Shown piece by piece: positions 18,278 to 27,206 of a DNA stretch of 64,000 nt (the first letter of the stretch is position 1; each line of letters begins with the position of its first letter). The position numbers were made by a program, and so were the translations under genes. The DNA comes from Mesosutterella faecium (GTDB lineage Bacteria; Pseudomonadota; Gammaproteobacteria; Burkholderiales; Burkholderiaceae_F). Below the pieces are notes generated by a model that saw only the letters and a list, made by a program, of their open reading frames with translations, had not been told where the DNA came from and searched no databases. The stretch is from contig NZ_JAKZJU020000001.1 in assembly GCF_022809315.2 (NCBI RefSeq), positions 1,835,001-1,899,000 of the forward strand, in the 5' to 3' direction.

Positions 18278-19270
18278 ATGCAGTACGTTAAATTCGGCAG
18301 CACCGGCATGGACGTCTCCCGCATCTGCCTTGGCATGATGAGCTTTGGCGCTCCGGGCGAAGAGCACGGGGTCTTCCCCTGGGCGAAGAGCTACGACGAG
18401 GGCCGCGAGATCTTCAAAAAGGCGGTCGACCTCGGCATCAACTACTTCGACACGGCCAACGTCTACCAGATGGGCACAAGCGAGGAGGTGACCGGGCGCT
18501 TCATCCGCGACTTCGGGCTGAACCGCGACGAAATCGTCGTCGCCACCAAGGTGAACTTCGAAATGCGCCCGGGCCGCCCCAACGGGGGCGGCCTCTCGAG
18601 GAAGAACATCTTGGCCGAGATCGACCACAGCCTCGAGCGGCTCGGGCTCGACTACGTGGACCTCTACCAGATCCACCGCCTCGACCCCGGCACTCCGATG
18701 GAGGAGATCATGGAGGCGCTTCACGACGTGGTGAAAAGCGGCAAGGCCCGCTACATCGGCGCCTCCACGATCTTCGCCTGGCAGCTCGAGCGCATGCAGG
18801 GCATCGCCGAAGCGCACGGCTGGACGAAATTCGTGTCGATACAGCCCCAGTACAACCTCATCTACCGCGAGGAGGAGCGCGAGATCCTGCCGCTCGCCGC
18901 GGACCGGAAGATGGCGGTCGTGCCCTGGAGCCCGCTCGCGGGCGGACGCTGCGCCCGCCCCTGGGGGACGGTGACGCGCCGCAGCGCGGTGGACAAAGTC
19001 TCCCCGATGGTCTGGGGCGCGACAGAGGCCGAGGACAAAAAGGTCGTCGACAACCTCGAGGCCGTGGCGAAGGCGCACGGGCGCTCGATGGCGGTGGAGG
19101 CGCTCGCGTGGATGCTGAGCAAGCCCGCGGTCACCGCGCCGATCGTGGGCGCGACCTCCGTGCGGCACGTCGAAGAAGCGGTCGAGGCGCTCGACGTCCG
19201 GCTCTCCGAGGACGAGGTGAAGGCGCTTGAAGCCCCCTACGTCCCCCACGTGAAGACCGGGCAGTACTGA
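18278..19270 (+). CDS. Aldo/keto reductase
   Basis: 330 residues, a TIM-barrel NAD(P)H-dependent carbonyl reductase. The catalytic tetrad is visible: Asp58 and Tyr63 in NYFDTANVY, Lys91 in VVATKVNF, His133 in YQIHRLD. The C-terminal NADP-binding block is PIVGATSVRHVEEAVEAL. The N-terminal and loop pattern is closer to the YajO/IolS-like branch than to DkgA. There is no signal peptide, unlike the aldo/keto reductase at 60051. Monocistronic, followed by a strong hairpin. The substrate is unknown. Confidence 0.9.
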   Translation: MQYVKFGSTGMDVSRICLGMMSFGAPGEEHGVFPWAKSYDEGREIFKKAVDLGINYFDTANVYQMGTSEEVTGRFIRDFGLNRDEIVVATKVNFEMRPGRPNGGGLSRKNILAEIDHSLERLGLDYVDLYQIHRLDPGTPMEEIMEALHDVVKSGKARYIGASTIFAWQLERMQGIAEAHGWTKFVSIQPQYNLIYREEEREILPLAADRKMAVVPWSPLAGGRCARPWGTVTRRSAVDKVSPMVWGATEAEDKKVVDNLEAVAKAHGRSMAVEALAWMLSKPAVTAPIVGATSVRHVEEAVEALDVRLSEDEVKALEAPYVPHVKTGQY

Positions 19271-19321
19271 CGACTCCGGGCGGCGGCATAGCCGTCCCGG
19301 GTCTTTCTTCTCAAGACTTCC

Positions 19322-19349
19322 GGGGCCGCCCTTCTCTCCGGGCGGCCCC
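19322..19349 (+). terminator. Hairpin between aldo/keto reductase and flavodoxin
   Basis: GGGGCCGCCC (19322-19331) pairs perfectly with GGGCGGCCCC (19340-19349), followed by TTTAAAT. It ends only 13 bases before the flavodoxin start codon, so it may also affect that gene's translation. Confidence 0.7.
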
Positions 19350-19362
19350 TTTAAATCAAGCC

Positions 19363-19881
19363 ATGTCAAAGACTCTTGTCATTTATTACTCGCGCTCCGG
19401 CGAAAACTACTCCCGGGGCCGCATCGTGCGTCTCGCCCGCGGCAACACGGAAAGGGCCGCGGACATGATCCGGGAGGCGGCCGGCGCCGACCTTTTCCGG
19501 GTCGAGGCCGTCGAAGACTACCCCGAAGACTACCGGGCCTGCACCGAGCAGGCGAAGGACGAGCTCGAGCGGGGCGCCCGCCCGGCGCTCAAGCGCAGCC
19601 TGTCCGACCTCTCCGGCTGGGACCGCATCGTGGTCGCGGGCCCGTGCTGGTGGGGGACGTTCCCGATGGCGCTCTTCACGCAGCTTGAGGCGCTCGACTT
19701 CACCGGGAAAAAGGTCTTCGTCCTCGTGACGCATGAGGGCTCGGGGTTCGGCCGCGCCGAGCGGGACGCGAAGCGCGCCTGCCGCGGGGCCGCCTTTGGA
19801 GAGGGGCTTGCGGTCTGCGGGCCCGATGTCGACCAAAGCCGCGCCCTGATCGAAGCCTGGGCCCGGCGCTGCCTCGCCTGA
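19363..19881 (+). CDS. Flavodoxin family protein
   Basis: 172 residues. The N-terminal FMN phosphate loop is YYSRSGENYSRG, followed by the W-containing GPCWWGTFPM loop and VLVTHEGSGFG, as in flavodoxin_4-type proteins. The insert after the P-loop (IVRLARGNTERAADMI) is normal for this group. It lacks a signal peptide, so it is cytoplasmic, unlike its relative at 57702. No clear Shine-Dalgarno sequence is present before the ATG; a strong hairpin lies there instead. Probably an electron carrier or quinone/flavin reductase. Confidence 0.8.
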   Translation: MSKTLVIYYSRSGENYSRGRIVRLARGNTERAADMIREAAGADLFRVEAVEDYPEDYRACTEQAKDELERGARPALKRSLSDLSGWDRIVVAGPCWWGTFPMALFTQLEALDFTGKKVFVLVTHEGSGFGRAERDAKRACRGAAFGEGLAVCGPDVDQSRALIEAWARRCLA

Positions 19882-19985
19882 GGGAAGAGGGAGAATCCAA
19901 AGGACGGCGGGCTTTCCCAGCGCGGTTTTGCGCCGCGACGCCCGCGCTACCATAGAAGCTCTCTGGCAGCCTTCCGGGAGTCCCC

Positions 19986-20885
19986 ATGACGATCAACATT
20001 TCCGTGCGGCAGATGGAGTTCGTCCTCGAACTCGCCCGCGTCAAGAACTTCAACCGGGCGGCAAAGGAGCTTTTCGTCTCTCAGCCCACCCTCACCTACC
20101 AGATCCGGCAGATCGAGGAGGCGGCGGGCTTTCCGATCTTCCTGCGGACCCCGAAAGGCGTCGCCCTCACCCCGGCGGGCGAGCAGTTCGCGGCAACGCT
20201 GCAGGCCGTCACCGGGGAGCTCTCGCGCTCGATCGAGCAGTGCCGCAACTTCGCCTCGCGCTACAGCGCGGACATCCGCGTGATGATGCCGATCCGCTCG
20301 GCCCTTTTCTTCCTCCCGGAGGCGATCCGGGAGTTCTGCGCCGCAAACCCCGGCATTTCCGTCACCCCGGGCTTCAACTGGGACCGGGGCCTCGACATCT
20401 TCCTGCGCGGCGGCAGCGACGTCCTCTTCGCGCTCGAGGACGACGTGAAGGCGATCCCGGAGCTCGCCCTCACCCCTCTTTTCAAAAGCCGCATCTACCT
20501 CGTCTGCCCGAAGGGCTCGGCGCTTGCCCGGAAGAAAACCGCCCGCGCGGAAGACCTCGCGGGGCAGACCCTCATGGTGGGCGGTCCCTCGCCCGCGCCG
20601 CTGCGGGCCGTGCAGGAGCGCGTGACGAAGGCCTCGGGCTGCAGCTACTTCACGAGCCAGAGCCACGACATGTCGCTCACCTACGTCGCCTCGGGCACCG
20701 GGGTCGTGCTCTCCCCGGGCTTTCTGAACGACCACTCGGGAATGTTCGCCTGGGTGCCGTTTGAGTGCGGGGAGACGATCTCCTGCGTACTCTGCACGCA
20801 CCGCGGCGACCGCCGCCCGATGGTCTCGCGCTTCCTCCGGACGCTCCTCTCCCTCTACGAGCGGCATCCGGACTTCCCGGTCTGA
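19986..20885 (+). CDS. LysR-type transcriptional regulator
   Basis: 299 residues. The N-terminal winged helix (NFNRAAKELFVSQPTLTYQI, then IFLRTPKGVALTPAGEQF) is a standard LTTR DNA-binding domain. The rest is a two-lobed effector domain (SADIRVMMPIRSALFFLPEA onwards). It is convergent with the MmgE/PrpD gene and sits at the end of the carboxylate-utilisation region 21004-28172, so it may regulate part of that region, although no divergent target is present. Confidence 0.85.
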   Translation: MTINISVRQMEFVLELARVKNFNRAAKELFVSQPTLTYQIRQIEEAAGFPIFLRTPKGVALTPAGEQFAATLQAVTGELSRSIEQCRNFASRYSADIRVMMPIRSALFFLPEAIREFCAANPGISVTPGFNWDRGLDIFLRGGSDVLFALEDDVKAIPELALTPLFKSRIYLVCPKGSALARKKTARAEDLAGQTLMVGGPSPAPLRAVQERVTKASGCSYFTSQSHDMSLTYVASGTGVVLSPGFLNDHSGMFAWVPFECGETISCVLCTHRGDRRPMVSRFLRTLLSLYERHPDFPV

Positions 20886-20924
20886 AAAACAAAGGGGGCA
20901 CAAAAAATCCCCCGGAGGAAAAAA

Positions 20925-20949
20925 GAGCGCCGGAAACGCTGCTTTTTTC
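20925..20949. terminator. Hairpin between LysR and MmgE/PrpD genes
   Basis: AGCG, a short loop and CGCT followed by GCTTTTTTC form a small terminator after the LysR gene. The 20886-21003 stretch has no gene. Confidence 0.45.
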
Positions 20950-21003
20950 TGCCGGGTGGAAAAGCCCCCCTCAAGACCTTCGCGGCCCTGAGGAGCGGCG
21001 GGA

Positions 21004-22341
21004 TCAGACGAGCCGCATGTACTTCAGCAGCACGCCGACGTCAGGCTGGTTCTCGATGCCGCGGACAAAGGAGATCACCTCCTCGCACCCCTTCTCGCCC
21101 AGCATCGCGGCGGCGTTTTTGAACTTCGCGACGATCACGGAGGGATCGGCCTGGTCGTTCGAGTTCCAGACCTTGTGGGAGACGGTGCTTCCGTCCTTGA
21201 AGGTGATCGTCACCTCGGCCACGCGCCTCGGGAAGAGCTTCGTCGCCTCCGGGTCCTCGGTCACCTCGACGCGGCGCGCGAGATCGAGGATCTCCGGGTC
21301 GCGCCGGACGCTCTCGGCGAACTGCGGCAGGCCCACCGTCCCGTACTTGAGCGAGATGGCGAAGCAGTAGGGAATCGAGAACTTCGCGACGTCCTCGGAC
21401 TCGGTCTTCATCGCACCGGCGACGTCGACCGAGACCTTGTAGGTCTTCACCGAGATCTTTTCGATCTGGCTGCGGTCGATCGGATGCTCCTTCATGATCG
21501 CGTAGAGGCAGTCAAGCGGCGAGTTCGTGTGGCCGCAGGAGGCGTAGACCTTGAAGAAGGCCGTGTCGGAGACGAGGTTCTCCTCGGAGGGGTTCTTCAG
21601 GTTCTCGATGTGGGGGTCCGTGCAGGTCGCGGCCACAAAGCCCTTCTTGCCCAGCAGCGCGCTGTGCGAGCCCGTGAGGCCGCGCAGCGCGAGCATCGCC
21701 GCGTCAACGCCCGACTGGCAGGCCTCGGCGATGTTCACCGCCTTCGCGTGCGTGCCGAAGGACTCGACGAGTCCCCCCGCCATCGTGCAGGCGATGCCGA
21801 TCGCGTTGTTCGCCTGCTCGGGGGTGAGCCCGAGGAGGTTCGCCGCGGTGGCGGCCGCGGCGATCGTGCCGCAGGTGCCCGTCGTGTGCCAGGTGCGGTA
21901 GTGGGTGGGGTTCACCGTGCGGCCGAGCCTCGCGAACATGTCGTAGCCCACGATCACGGAGCGCAGGAACTCGCGCCCGGTTTTTCCGTTCGCCTCGGCC
22001 AGGGCGAGCGCCACGGGCAGCGTGATGGAGCCCGGGTGGCCGATCGCCGTGCGGTGCCCGTCGTCGAGCTCGCAGACGTGGCCTGCGATGCCGTTCAGAA
22101 AAGCCGCGGAGCGCACCGGCAGCTTCTCGACGATCGAGAGCGCCGTCGCCTCGGGCCGGCCCCCGGCCTGCCTCAGGTAGGCCCCGGCGATTTTCATCTG
22201 CGGATAATGGGCTCCGGCCAGCGCGCAGCCGAACCAGTCGAGAACGCGCAGCTTCGCGTCATCCACGAACTTCTTCGGGATTTTCTCAAAATCGCAGCCG
22301 GCCGTGAATTCGGCCAGTCCCTTTTGAATCGGTTCTTCCAT
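21004..22341 (-). CDS. MmgE/PrpD family protein
   Basis: 445 residues, full length for the family that includes 2-methylcitrate dehydratase, cis-aconitate decarboxylase and iminodisuccinate epimerase. Visible blocks are LRVLDWFGCALAGA near the start, NGIAGHVCELDDGHR (family DDxH-like motif), GHPGSITLPVALAL, YRTWHTTGTCGTIAAAATAA and FKVYASCGHTNSPLD. GCAGGTGG precedes the ATG. No methylcitrate synthase or PrpB is nearby, so propionate use is not supported. The surrounding enolase-superfamily dehydratase and dicarboxylate carriers point to another carboxylic acid. It follows the DcuC-type gene across an intrinsic terminator. Confidence 0.85.
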   Translation of the reverse strand: MEEPIQKGLAEFTAGCDFEKIPKKFVDDAKLRVLDWFGCALAGAHYPQMKIAGAYLRQAGGRPEATALSIVEKLPVRSAAFLNGIAGHVCELDDGHRTAIGHPGSITLPVALALAEANGKTGREFLRSVIVGYDMFARLGRTVNPTHYRTWHTTGTCGTIAAAATAANLLGLTPEQANNAIGIACTMAGGLVESFGTHAKAVNIAEACQSGVDAAMLALRGLTGSHSALLGKKGFVAATCTDPHIENLKNPSEENLVSDTAFFKVYASCGHTNSPLDCLYAIMKEHPIDRSQIEKISVKTYKVSVDVAGAMKTESEDVAKFSIPYCFAISLKYGTVGLPQFAESVRRDPEILDLARRVEVTEDPEATKLFPRRVAEVTITFKDGSTVSHKVWNSNDQADPSVIVAKFKNAAAMLGEKGCEEVISFVRGIENQPDVGVLLKYMRLV

Positions 22342-22373
22342 ATCGCACCACCTGCAAAATTTGAAAAGAGGTT

Positions 22374-22401
22374 AAAAAAAGGGACCCTCGGGGAGGGTCC
22401 C
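22374..22401 (-). terminator. Intrinsic terminator after the DcuC-type gene
   Basis: On the minus strand GGGACCCTC (22401-22393) pairs with GAGGGTCCC (22389-22381), then T7. It is strong and lies between the DcuC-type carrier and the MmgE/PrpD gene, so the latter needs read-through or its own promoter in the 32 bp before its start. Confidence 0.88.
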
Positions 22402-22419
22402 TTGCGTCTTGTCAGACCA

Positions 22420-23817
22420 TTAGAACATCAGGATGAAGGTGACAAGCAGGCAGACCACCGTCGTGAGAATCAGCGGCACGGCGTTGCGCTTCACGATGCG
22501 GAACGGCGAGACGTTGGCCATGCCGGCCACGGCCACAATGGCTCCGGTCACCGGGGACATCGTGCGCCCGAGGCCGGTCATCGTCTGCAGCGGCAGCAGG
22601 AAAGTCGCGGTGTGGATGCCCCACTGGGTCGCGATATCCGGAATGAGCGGAGCAAAGGAGAAGAACGGCGCATTGCCCGAGCCCATCAGGAAGGAGATCA
22701 CCAGAATCACAAGGCACATCGCGAGGACCATCGGGATCGCGCCAAGGCCCACGGCCTGAGCGCCGTCGATCAGGGTCTTCACGGCGCCGATCGCGATCAG
22801 GCCCTTGCCGAACACCTGGCCGGCGATAATGAGCGAGACCACCACGGAGAGCGCTCCGCCCATGCCCTTGAAGAAGTCCTTGAGGCCGTTCATGACCTCG
22901 ATCGTCTTGCGGGTGCGGATCAGGTCAAAGAGCATGGCGACCATGACCGAGAGCACGATGGCAGTCGGCACGCCCACCTTGATCTTGATGCCGTAGCGGC
23001 CGAGCACGACCGGGTTGAACAGGAGCAGGATGAACAGCGGCAGAACCGGCAGCAGAGCGTAGATCTTCGGGATCCTCGCCTCGTCGGCGGCCTTCTTCTC
23101 ATCGATTTCAAGAGAGGCCATCTCATCGGCCGTGAGCGGCTCGACGCCTTCCTTCTTATCCCAGTAGCGCTGGGCGAAGTACATCGACACGAGCATCGTG
23201 ATCAGCATGAAGGGATAGATCACCATCTGCCAGTTGATGAAGTAGTCGGCCCACTCGATGTTGGCGGTCTTCGCCGTGAGCAGGCAGTTCGCGGAGCCCG
23301 GCCCTAGGTCGAAGAAGCGGCTCGCGGCGATCGTGCACACGGCGGTCATCTTCGGCACGCCGGCGCGGATCATCACCGGGTAGAGGGTCACCATCATCAT
23401 GAGCGCGAGGCCGGCGGCCGAGGGGATGGCCATGCCGACGATCTGGGTCACGATGAGGCCGAAGCCCGCGAGGACATAGGGCGACTTCACGTACTTCAAG
23501 GGGCCGCCCACCACGTCGTAGAGGGCGCGGCCGGCGTGGACGCGGTCCATGTACTTCGCGAAGCCCGCCATGCACATGATGGACAGGCCGAGCTTGGAGA
23601 GCGTCGAGGACATGACGTTCTCGACCACGAGGAAGATGTCGAAGAAGGCCGAGCCGGTGCTCTTCTTAAGCCCCAGCCCCGGACCCATCCCGAAGGCGAC
23701 GGCGATGGCGAGCATGATGACGCCGGCCACGAGCAGGACGGCGGCCGCGTAGGCCTTCTTCCCGATCAGATAGCCCGCGATCACGGTCAGCACGATCGCG
23801 ATGATAAGACCAATCAT
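22420..23817 (-). CDS. DcuC-type C4-dicarboxylate carrier
   Basis: 465 residues with about twelve membrane segments, the full length of DcuC. Family landmarks: IAASRFFDLGPGSANCLL in the first half, LMGSGNAPFFSFAPLIP and LGRTMSPVTGAIVAVAGMANVSP in the second. A cytoplasmic charged loop (KKEGVEPLTADEMASLE) separates the halves. AAGGGAG precedes the ATG. The family moves fumarate, malate, succinate or related dicarboxylates. Its position between an enolase-superfamily dehydratase and an MmgE/PrpD enzyme suggests import of their substrate or export of product. Confidence 0.88.
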   Translation of the reverse strand: MIGLIIAIVLTVIAGYLIGKKAYAAAVLLVAGVIMLAIAVAFGMGPGLGLKKSTGSAFFDIFLVVENVMSSTLSKLGLSIMCMAGFAKYMDRVHAGRALYDVVGGPLKYVKSPYVLAGFGLIVTQIVGMAIPSAAGLALMMMVTLYPVMIRAGVPKMTAVCTIAASRFFDLGPGSANCLLTAKTANIEWADYFINWQMVIYPFMLITMLVSMYFAQRYWDKKEGVEPLTADEMASLEIDEKKAADEARIPKIYALLPVLPLFILLLFNPVVLGRYGIKIKVGVPTAIVLSVMVAMLFDLIRTRKTIEVMNGLKDFFKGMGGALSVVVSLIIAGQVFGKGLIAIGAVKTLIDGAQAVGLGAIPMVLAMCLVILVISFLMGSGNAPFFSFAPLIPDIATQWGIHTATFLLPLQTMTGLGRTMSPVTGAIVAVAGMANVSPFRIVKRNAVPLILTTVVCLLVTFILMF

Positions 23818-23948
23818 ATTGACTCCCTTAAATGTCTATGGGCCGGCTCGGAGGCCCCGCGCCTTTCAGCCGGGGCGCTCCGGCCGGCTTCTTATCGTAA
23901 GGGGCGGGCGTCCGGTTGAAAAGCCCCTCCCCTTACGAGCCCTGCCGC

Positions 23949-25139
23949 TTACTTCACGGTTTCCTTCGGAGACTCGGCAATGCACTCGTCGGTGAGCTCC
24001 TGGCCGATGCCGGGCAGCTCCGGGATCTTGTAGCGGCCGTTCACCGGCAGGTAGTCGTACTTGCAGGTGCGGCGGTTGCCGTCGAGCAGCGCGTAGCGGT
24101 GCAGCTCGTGGATGGCGAAGTTCGGGATCGCGCACTCGAGCTGGAGCGATGCCGCGGTCATGATGGGGCCGCCGCAGACGTGGATCTGGCAGGTCGTGTC
24201 GTAGATGTGGCCCATGTCGCAGATCTTCTTCGCTTCGGAGAAGCCGCCGCAGGTGCCGAGGTCCGGCTGGATCAGGTCGATGATGTGGTTCTCGAAGAAC
24301 GGACGATAGCCCCAGCGGGTGAACACGCGCTCGCCGGCGGCGATCGGGATGTTCACGTTGTCGTGAACCTGCTTGAGCTGCATCGGGTTGAGGCTCATCA
24401 CCGGCTCTTCGTAGGCGGAGATGCGGAACTCCTCGATCATGTGGCCGAACTCGATGGCCGAGGTCGTGTCGGTGAGGGCGTGGGCCTCGACGATGATGTC
24501 GATCTGGTCGCCAACGGCCTCGCGGATCGCCTTGAGGCGGTTGTAGCCCACCATCAGGTCGCGCTGGGCGAAGCACCCGTAGAGGTTGCGGCGCTTGGCG
24601 TAGCCCTCGGTGTCGATCTCGTTCACGTCGACCTTGATGCAGTCGTAGCCCTGCTCGAGCGCCTTCTCGGCGGCCTTCGCGTACTGCTCGGGGGTGATGA
24701 GGATGTCCTTCTTCTCAGCGTTGCCCCAGCCGAACTGCAGCTGGGAGGCGTAGGTGCGCAGCTCGTCGCGGCACTTGCCGCCCAGCAGCTGGTAGCAGGG
24801 AACGCCGAGCGCCTTGCCCTTGATGTCCCAGAGGGCCACGTCGATCGCGGACATGCCGGCGGAGACCACCGTGCCGCCGCCCTGGCCCCAGAAGGTCTTC
24901 TTCTGGAGCTTGTCCCAGATGAACTCGGTCCTCATCGGGTCGAGGCCGATCAGAAGGCGAGCGAAATCCTTGGCCATCCCGAAGCCGGCGGAAGCGCCCA
25001 CACCGTAGGCGAGGCCCACTTCGCCAAAACCTGAAATCCCCTCGTCGGTGTTGATGCGGACCACTACCGGGCGCCACTTGGAGACGGCGGACTGCAGCGG
25101 ATTCTTGACATCAATGATGTCGACACTCGTAATCTTCAT
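23949..25139 (-). CDS. Enolase-superfamily (mandelate racemase/muconate-lactonizing group) acid-sugar dehydratase
   Basis: 396 residues. The capping domain (residues 1-120) is followed by the barrel. Visible active-site pattern: KVDVN at the second strand, metal ligands Glu in IVEAHAL, Glu in AYEEPV and Glu in IAAGERV, then the late His in IHVCGGP. The E-E-E ligand set and the GER motif place it with mandelate-racemase-like sugar-acid dehydratases such as galactonate or mannonate dehydratase. AGGGGAAAAGC precedes the ATG. It lies 131 bp upstream of the DcuC-type gene on the same strand. The exact substrate is not readable. Confidence 0.82.
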   Translation of the reverse strand: MKITSVDIIDVKNPLQSAVSKWRPVVVRINTDEGISGFGEVGLAYGVGASAGFGMAKDFARLLIGLDPMRTEFIWDKLQKKTFWGQGGGTVVSAGMSAIDVALWDIKGKALGVPCYQLLGGKCRDELRTYASQLQFGWGNAEKKDILITPEQYAKAAEKALEQGYDCIKVDVNEIDTEGYAKRRNLYGCFAQRDLMVGYNRLKAIREAVGDQIDIIVEAHALTDTTSAIEFGHMIEEFRISAYEEPVMSLNPMQLKQVHDNVNIPIAAGERVFTRWGYRPFFENHIIDLIQPDLGTCGGFSEAKKICDMGHIYDTTCQIHVCGGPIMTAASLQLECAIPNFAIHELHRYALLDGNRRTCKYDYLPVNGRYKIPELPGIGQELTDECIAESPKETVK

Positions 25140-25468
25140 GCTTTTCCCCTGAAATGAGTTCAGATAGTTAAAAAGCCGACGGCCCTGACTTCACAGGACC
25201 TGCTCTGCCTGGGCGGACGCACGGGGCGCGGGGCTTTCAGGCCCCGGGCCCGCCGGGCGGCCGCCCGACCCTGCTCTTTATGCGGAGCAATTAGGCAGGG
25301 GGAATCATAAGGTACTTCCAAAGTATTAATCAATACGCAAAAGAGGGCGTTTACCGCAACTATCTTTTGCGTCTGGCGCAAAAGGGGCGGGACCACCGCA
25401 CGCGCCTCCTGCAGCCGGCCCCGCTTCCCTTAAAAGGCGGGGTCCGCCCGGAGGCGGCCCCGCGCTTG
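25140..25468. promoter_or_regulatory. Control region of the enolase-superfamily dehydratase gene
   Basis: 329 bp without a gene. CGCAAAAGA (25336-25344) faces TCTTTTGCG (25363-25371) as an inverted repeat, and a third copy, CGCAAAAGG, lies at 25377-25385. Next to them is GTATTAATCAATAC (25323-25336), an inverted repeat with a four-base centre. These are 185-245 bp upstream of the dehydratase start and look like regulator sites. The right end, 25430-25465, holds the terminator of the DASS gene. Confidence 0.5.
25430..25465 (-). terminator. Terminator of the DASS carrier gene
   Basis: Minus-strand GGGGCCGCC pairs with GGGCGGACCCC (one bulge) at 25461-25439, followed by GCCTTTTAAGG. It sits just after the carrier stop at 25469. 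Confidence 0.6.
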
Positions 25469-26881
25469 TCAGTACAGGCCGATCAGCTTCCACCAGGCCA
25501 TGCCGATCGTGAACCACACCACGGTGTTGATCGTGCAGATGATGAAGCCGTTTCGCCACCACTCGCCCTGGCTCACGTAGCCCGCGCCGAAGTAGACCGG
25601 CGCGGCGCCGTTGCCGTAGTGGGTGAGCGAGATCGGGAGGTTCGCGAAAATGCCGAAGGCGACCGCCGTCATAAGGGGCGGCGCCCCGCAGGCGACCGCC
25701 ACCGCGACGAAGGCCGCGTACATGGCCGAGATGCGGGCCGTGACGGAGGCGAAGCAGTAGTGGGAGTAGATATAGATGAGGGAGATCACCACAAAGGAGG
25801 CGATCCAGCCCATGTGCGCCGAGGAGACGCCGCCCGCGATGAGCGCGGCCGCCCACTTGATGAAGCCCGACTTCGCGAGCGCCGTGGCAAGCGACATGAG
25901 CCCGCCCATCCAGAACATGGCGTCCCAGGCGCCCTTTTCAGAGAGGACGTCCTTCCAGGAGAGCACCTTCGCGATGAGCATGATGGAGACCGCGAGCATC
26001 GCGATCGGGGTGGCCCCGAGGTGGGTGAGGCTGCCCGTCGCCCAGAGCACGAGGCACATCACGAACACAAAGGCCAGCACCTTCTCGTCGGTGCTCATCG
26101 GGCCCATCCGGGAGAGCTCCTGGGCGGCGAGCTTCGGGGCGTCGGGAATCTCCTTCAGTTCGGGGGGCGCAATCTTAAGGAGCACGATCGGCACGAGAAA
26201 CAGGCACACGAGCCCCGGCACAATGGCCGCGAGCGCCCACTCGGTCCAGGTGAGCTCGACCCCCGCGGCGCTCGCCGCGAGCCCGACGCAGAGCGGGTTG
26301 CCCGCCATCGAGGTAAGGAACATCATGCAGGTGACGGCATCGGCGTGGAAGCCCACCTGCATCAGGTAGCGGCCGATCTTGCCGGCGCTCGCGCCCGGCT
26401 CTGAGCCGAAGGCGCTGCTCAGGGACTGCACGATCGGGTAGAAGACGCCGCCGCCGCGCGCGGTGGCTGAAGGCATCGCGGGCGAAATGACGAGCTCAGC
26501 AAGACAGATCGAATAGCCGAGCGAGGCCGCGCTCCTGCCGATCGCCTTGATGATGAGAAAGGCGATGCGGCGGCCGAGCCCTGTCTTGATGAACCCCCGC
26601 GAGAGGAAGAACGCGCACACGATCAGCCAGATCGTGCCGCTGCCAAAGCCCATCAGGGCGTCCTTGGTCTTGAGGATGCCGAAGAGGGCGCAGAGCGTGA
26701 GCGAGAGAAAGGCGACCGCGCCCATGGGGATCGGCTGCAGGATGAAGCCTGCAATGGTCGCGACGAATATGGCAAACAGATGCCAGGCTGCGGGCGTGAG
26801 CCCCTGCGGGACGGGCAGGAGCCAGATGATCGCACCCAGCGCCAGCACAACGGCCCATTTCTTTAGAACGGATTTGTCCAT
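25469..26881 (-). CDS. DASS-family (CitT/TtdT-like) anion transporter
   Basis: 470 residues with about twelve membrane segments. Family landmarks are LPVPQGLTPAAWHLFAIFVATI at the start, the SGTIWLIVCAFFLSRGFIKTGLG block, PSATARGGGVFYPI, and the C-terminal NLPISLTHYGNGAAPVYFGAGYV, very close to the CitT/TtdT/2-oxoglutarate-malate branch. These carriers exchange tartrate, citrate or 2-oxoglutarate for succinate or malate. An AAGAGG site precedes the ATG. Monocistronic between two terminators. Together with the possible tartrate dehydratase at 13002 a tartrate/succinate exchanger is plausible, but not shown. Confidence 0.88.
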   Translation of the reverse strand: MDKSVLKKWAVVLALGAIIWLLPVPQGLTPAAWHLFAIFVATIAGFILQPIPMGAVAFLSLTLCALFGILKTKDALMGFGSGTIWLIVCAFFLSRGFIKTGLGRRIAFLIIKAIGRSAASLGYSICLAELVISPAMPSATARGGGVFYPIVQSLSSAFGSEPGASAGKIGRYLMQVGFHADAVTCMMFLTSMAGNPLCVGLAASAAGVELTWTEWALAAIVPGLVCLFLVPIVLLKIAPPELKEIPDAPKLAAQELSRMGPMSTDEKVLAFVFVMCLVLWATGSLTHLGATPIAMLAVSIMLIAKVLSWKDVLSEKGAWDAMFWMGGLMSLATALAKSGFIKWAAALIAGGVSSAHMGWIASFVVISLIYIYSHYCFASVTARISAMYAAFVAVAVACGAPPLMTAVAFGIFANLPISLTHYGNGAAPVYFGAGYVSQGEWWRNGFIICTINTVVWFTIGMAWWKLIGLY

Positions 26882-27206
26882 GGCTGCCTCTTTAGTTTTG
26901 CTTGTGGTTCAACCATCGGCCGGATTTGAAGGCTGCGGGAAGCGCCCGGGCGGCGCCTGCTGCCATGTCCGGCCGCGCCAGGGCCTCGCGGTAAAGGGGC
27001 TGCGAGGGGACAGCCCGGCTGGCGGGCCCTGCCGCATTTTTAATTATAAAAAACCGGCAGTTGAATGCTCCCCGGGACTAGGCGGAACCCCCCAGGAGCT
27101 TTGAGGCGTCTCAGAAAACCGGGGGCGGCTTTACAAAAAAGGGAAGGCCCGGGCAGGGCTCTTCCCCTTTTTTCCTGAAAAACGGGCCCGGCTGCGGGCC
27201 CTTCCC
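26882..27206. other. Intergenic region with two terminator-type hairpins
   Basis: AAAAAAGGGAAG (27136-27147) and the CTTCC-CTTTTTT arm ending near 27174 form a hairpin with A and T tails, usable in both directions. A second, tighter terminator is listed separately at 27178-27201. The part near 26900-27060 should carry the promoter of the DASS carrier; AT-rich TTTTTAATTATAAAAAA occurs at 27037-27053. No gene. Confidence 0.5.
27178..27201 (-). terminator. Intrinsic terminator of the AEC transporter gene
   Basis: Minus-strand GGGCCCG, four-base loop, CGGGCCC, then GTTTTT, six bases after the stop codon. Confidence 0.88.

Noticed and set aside
21004..22341. 2-methylcitrate dehydratase PrpD of propionate catabolism
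   Set aside because: No prpB, prpC or prpR nearby; the family has several other activities, so only the family name is used.
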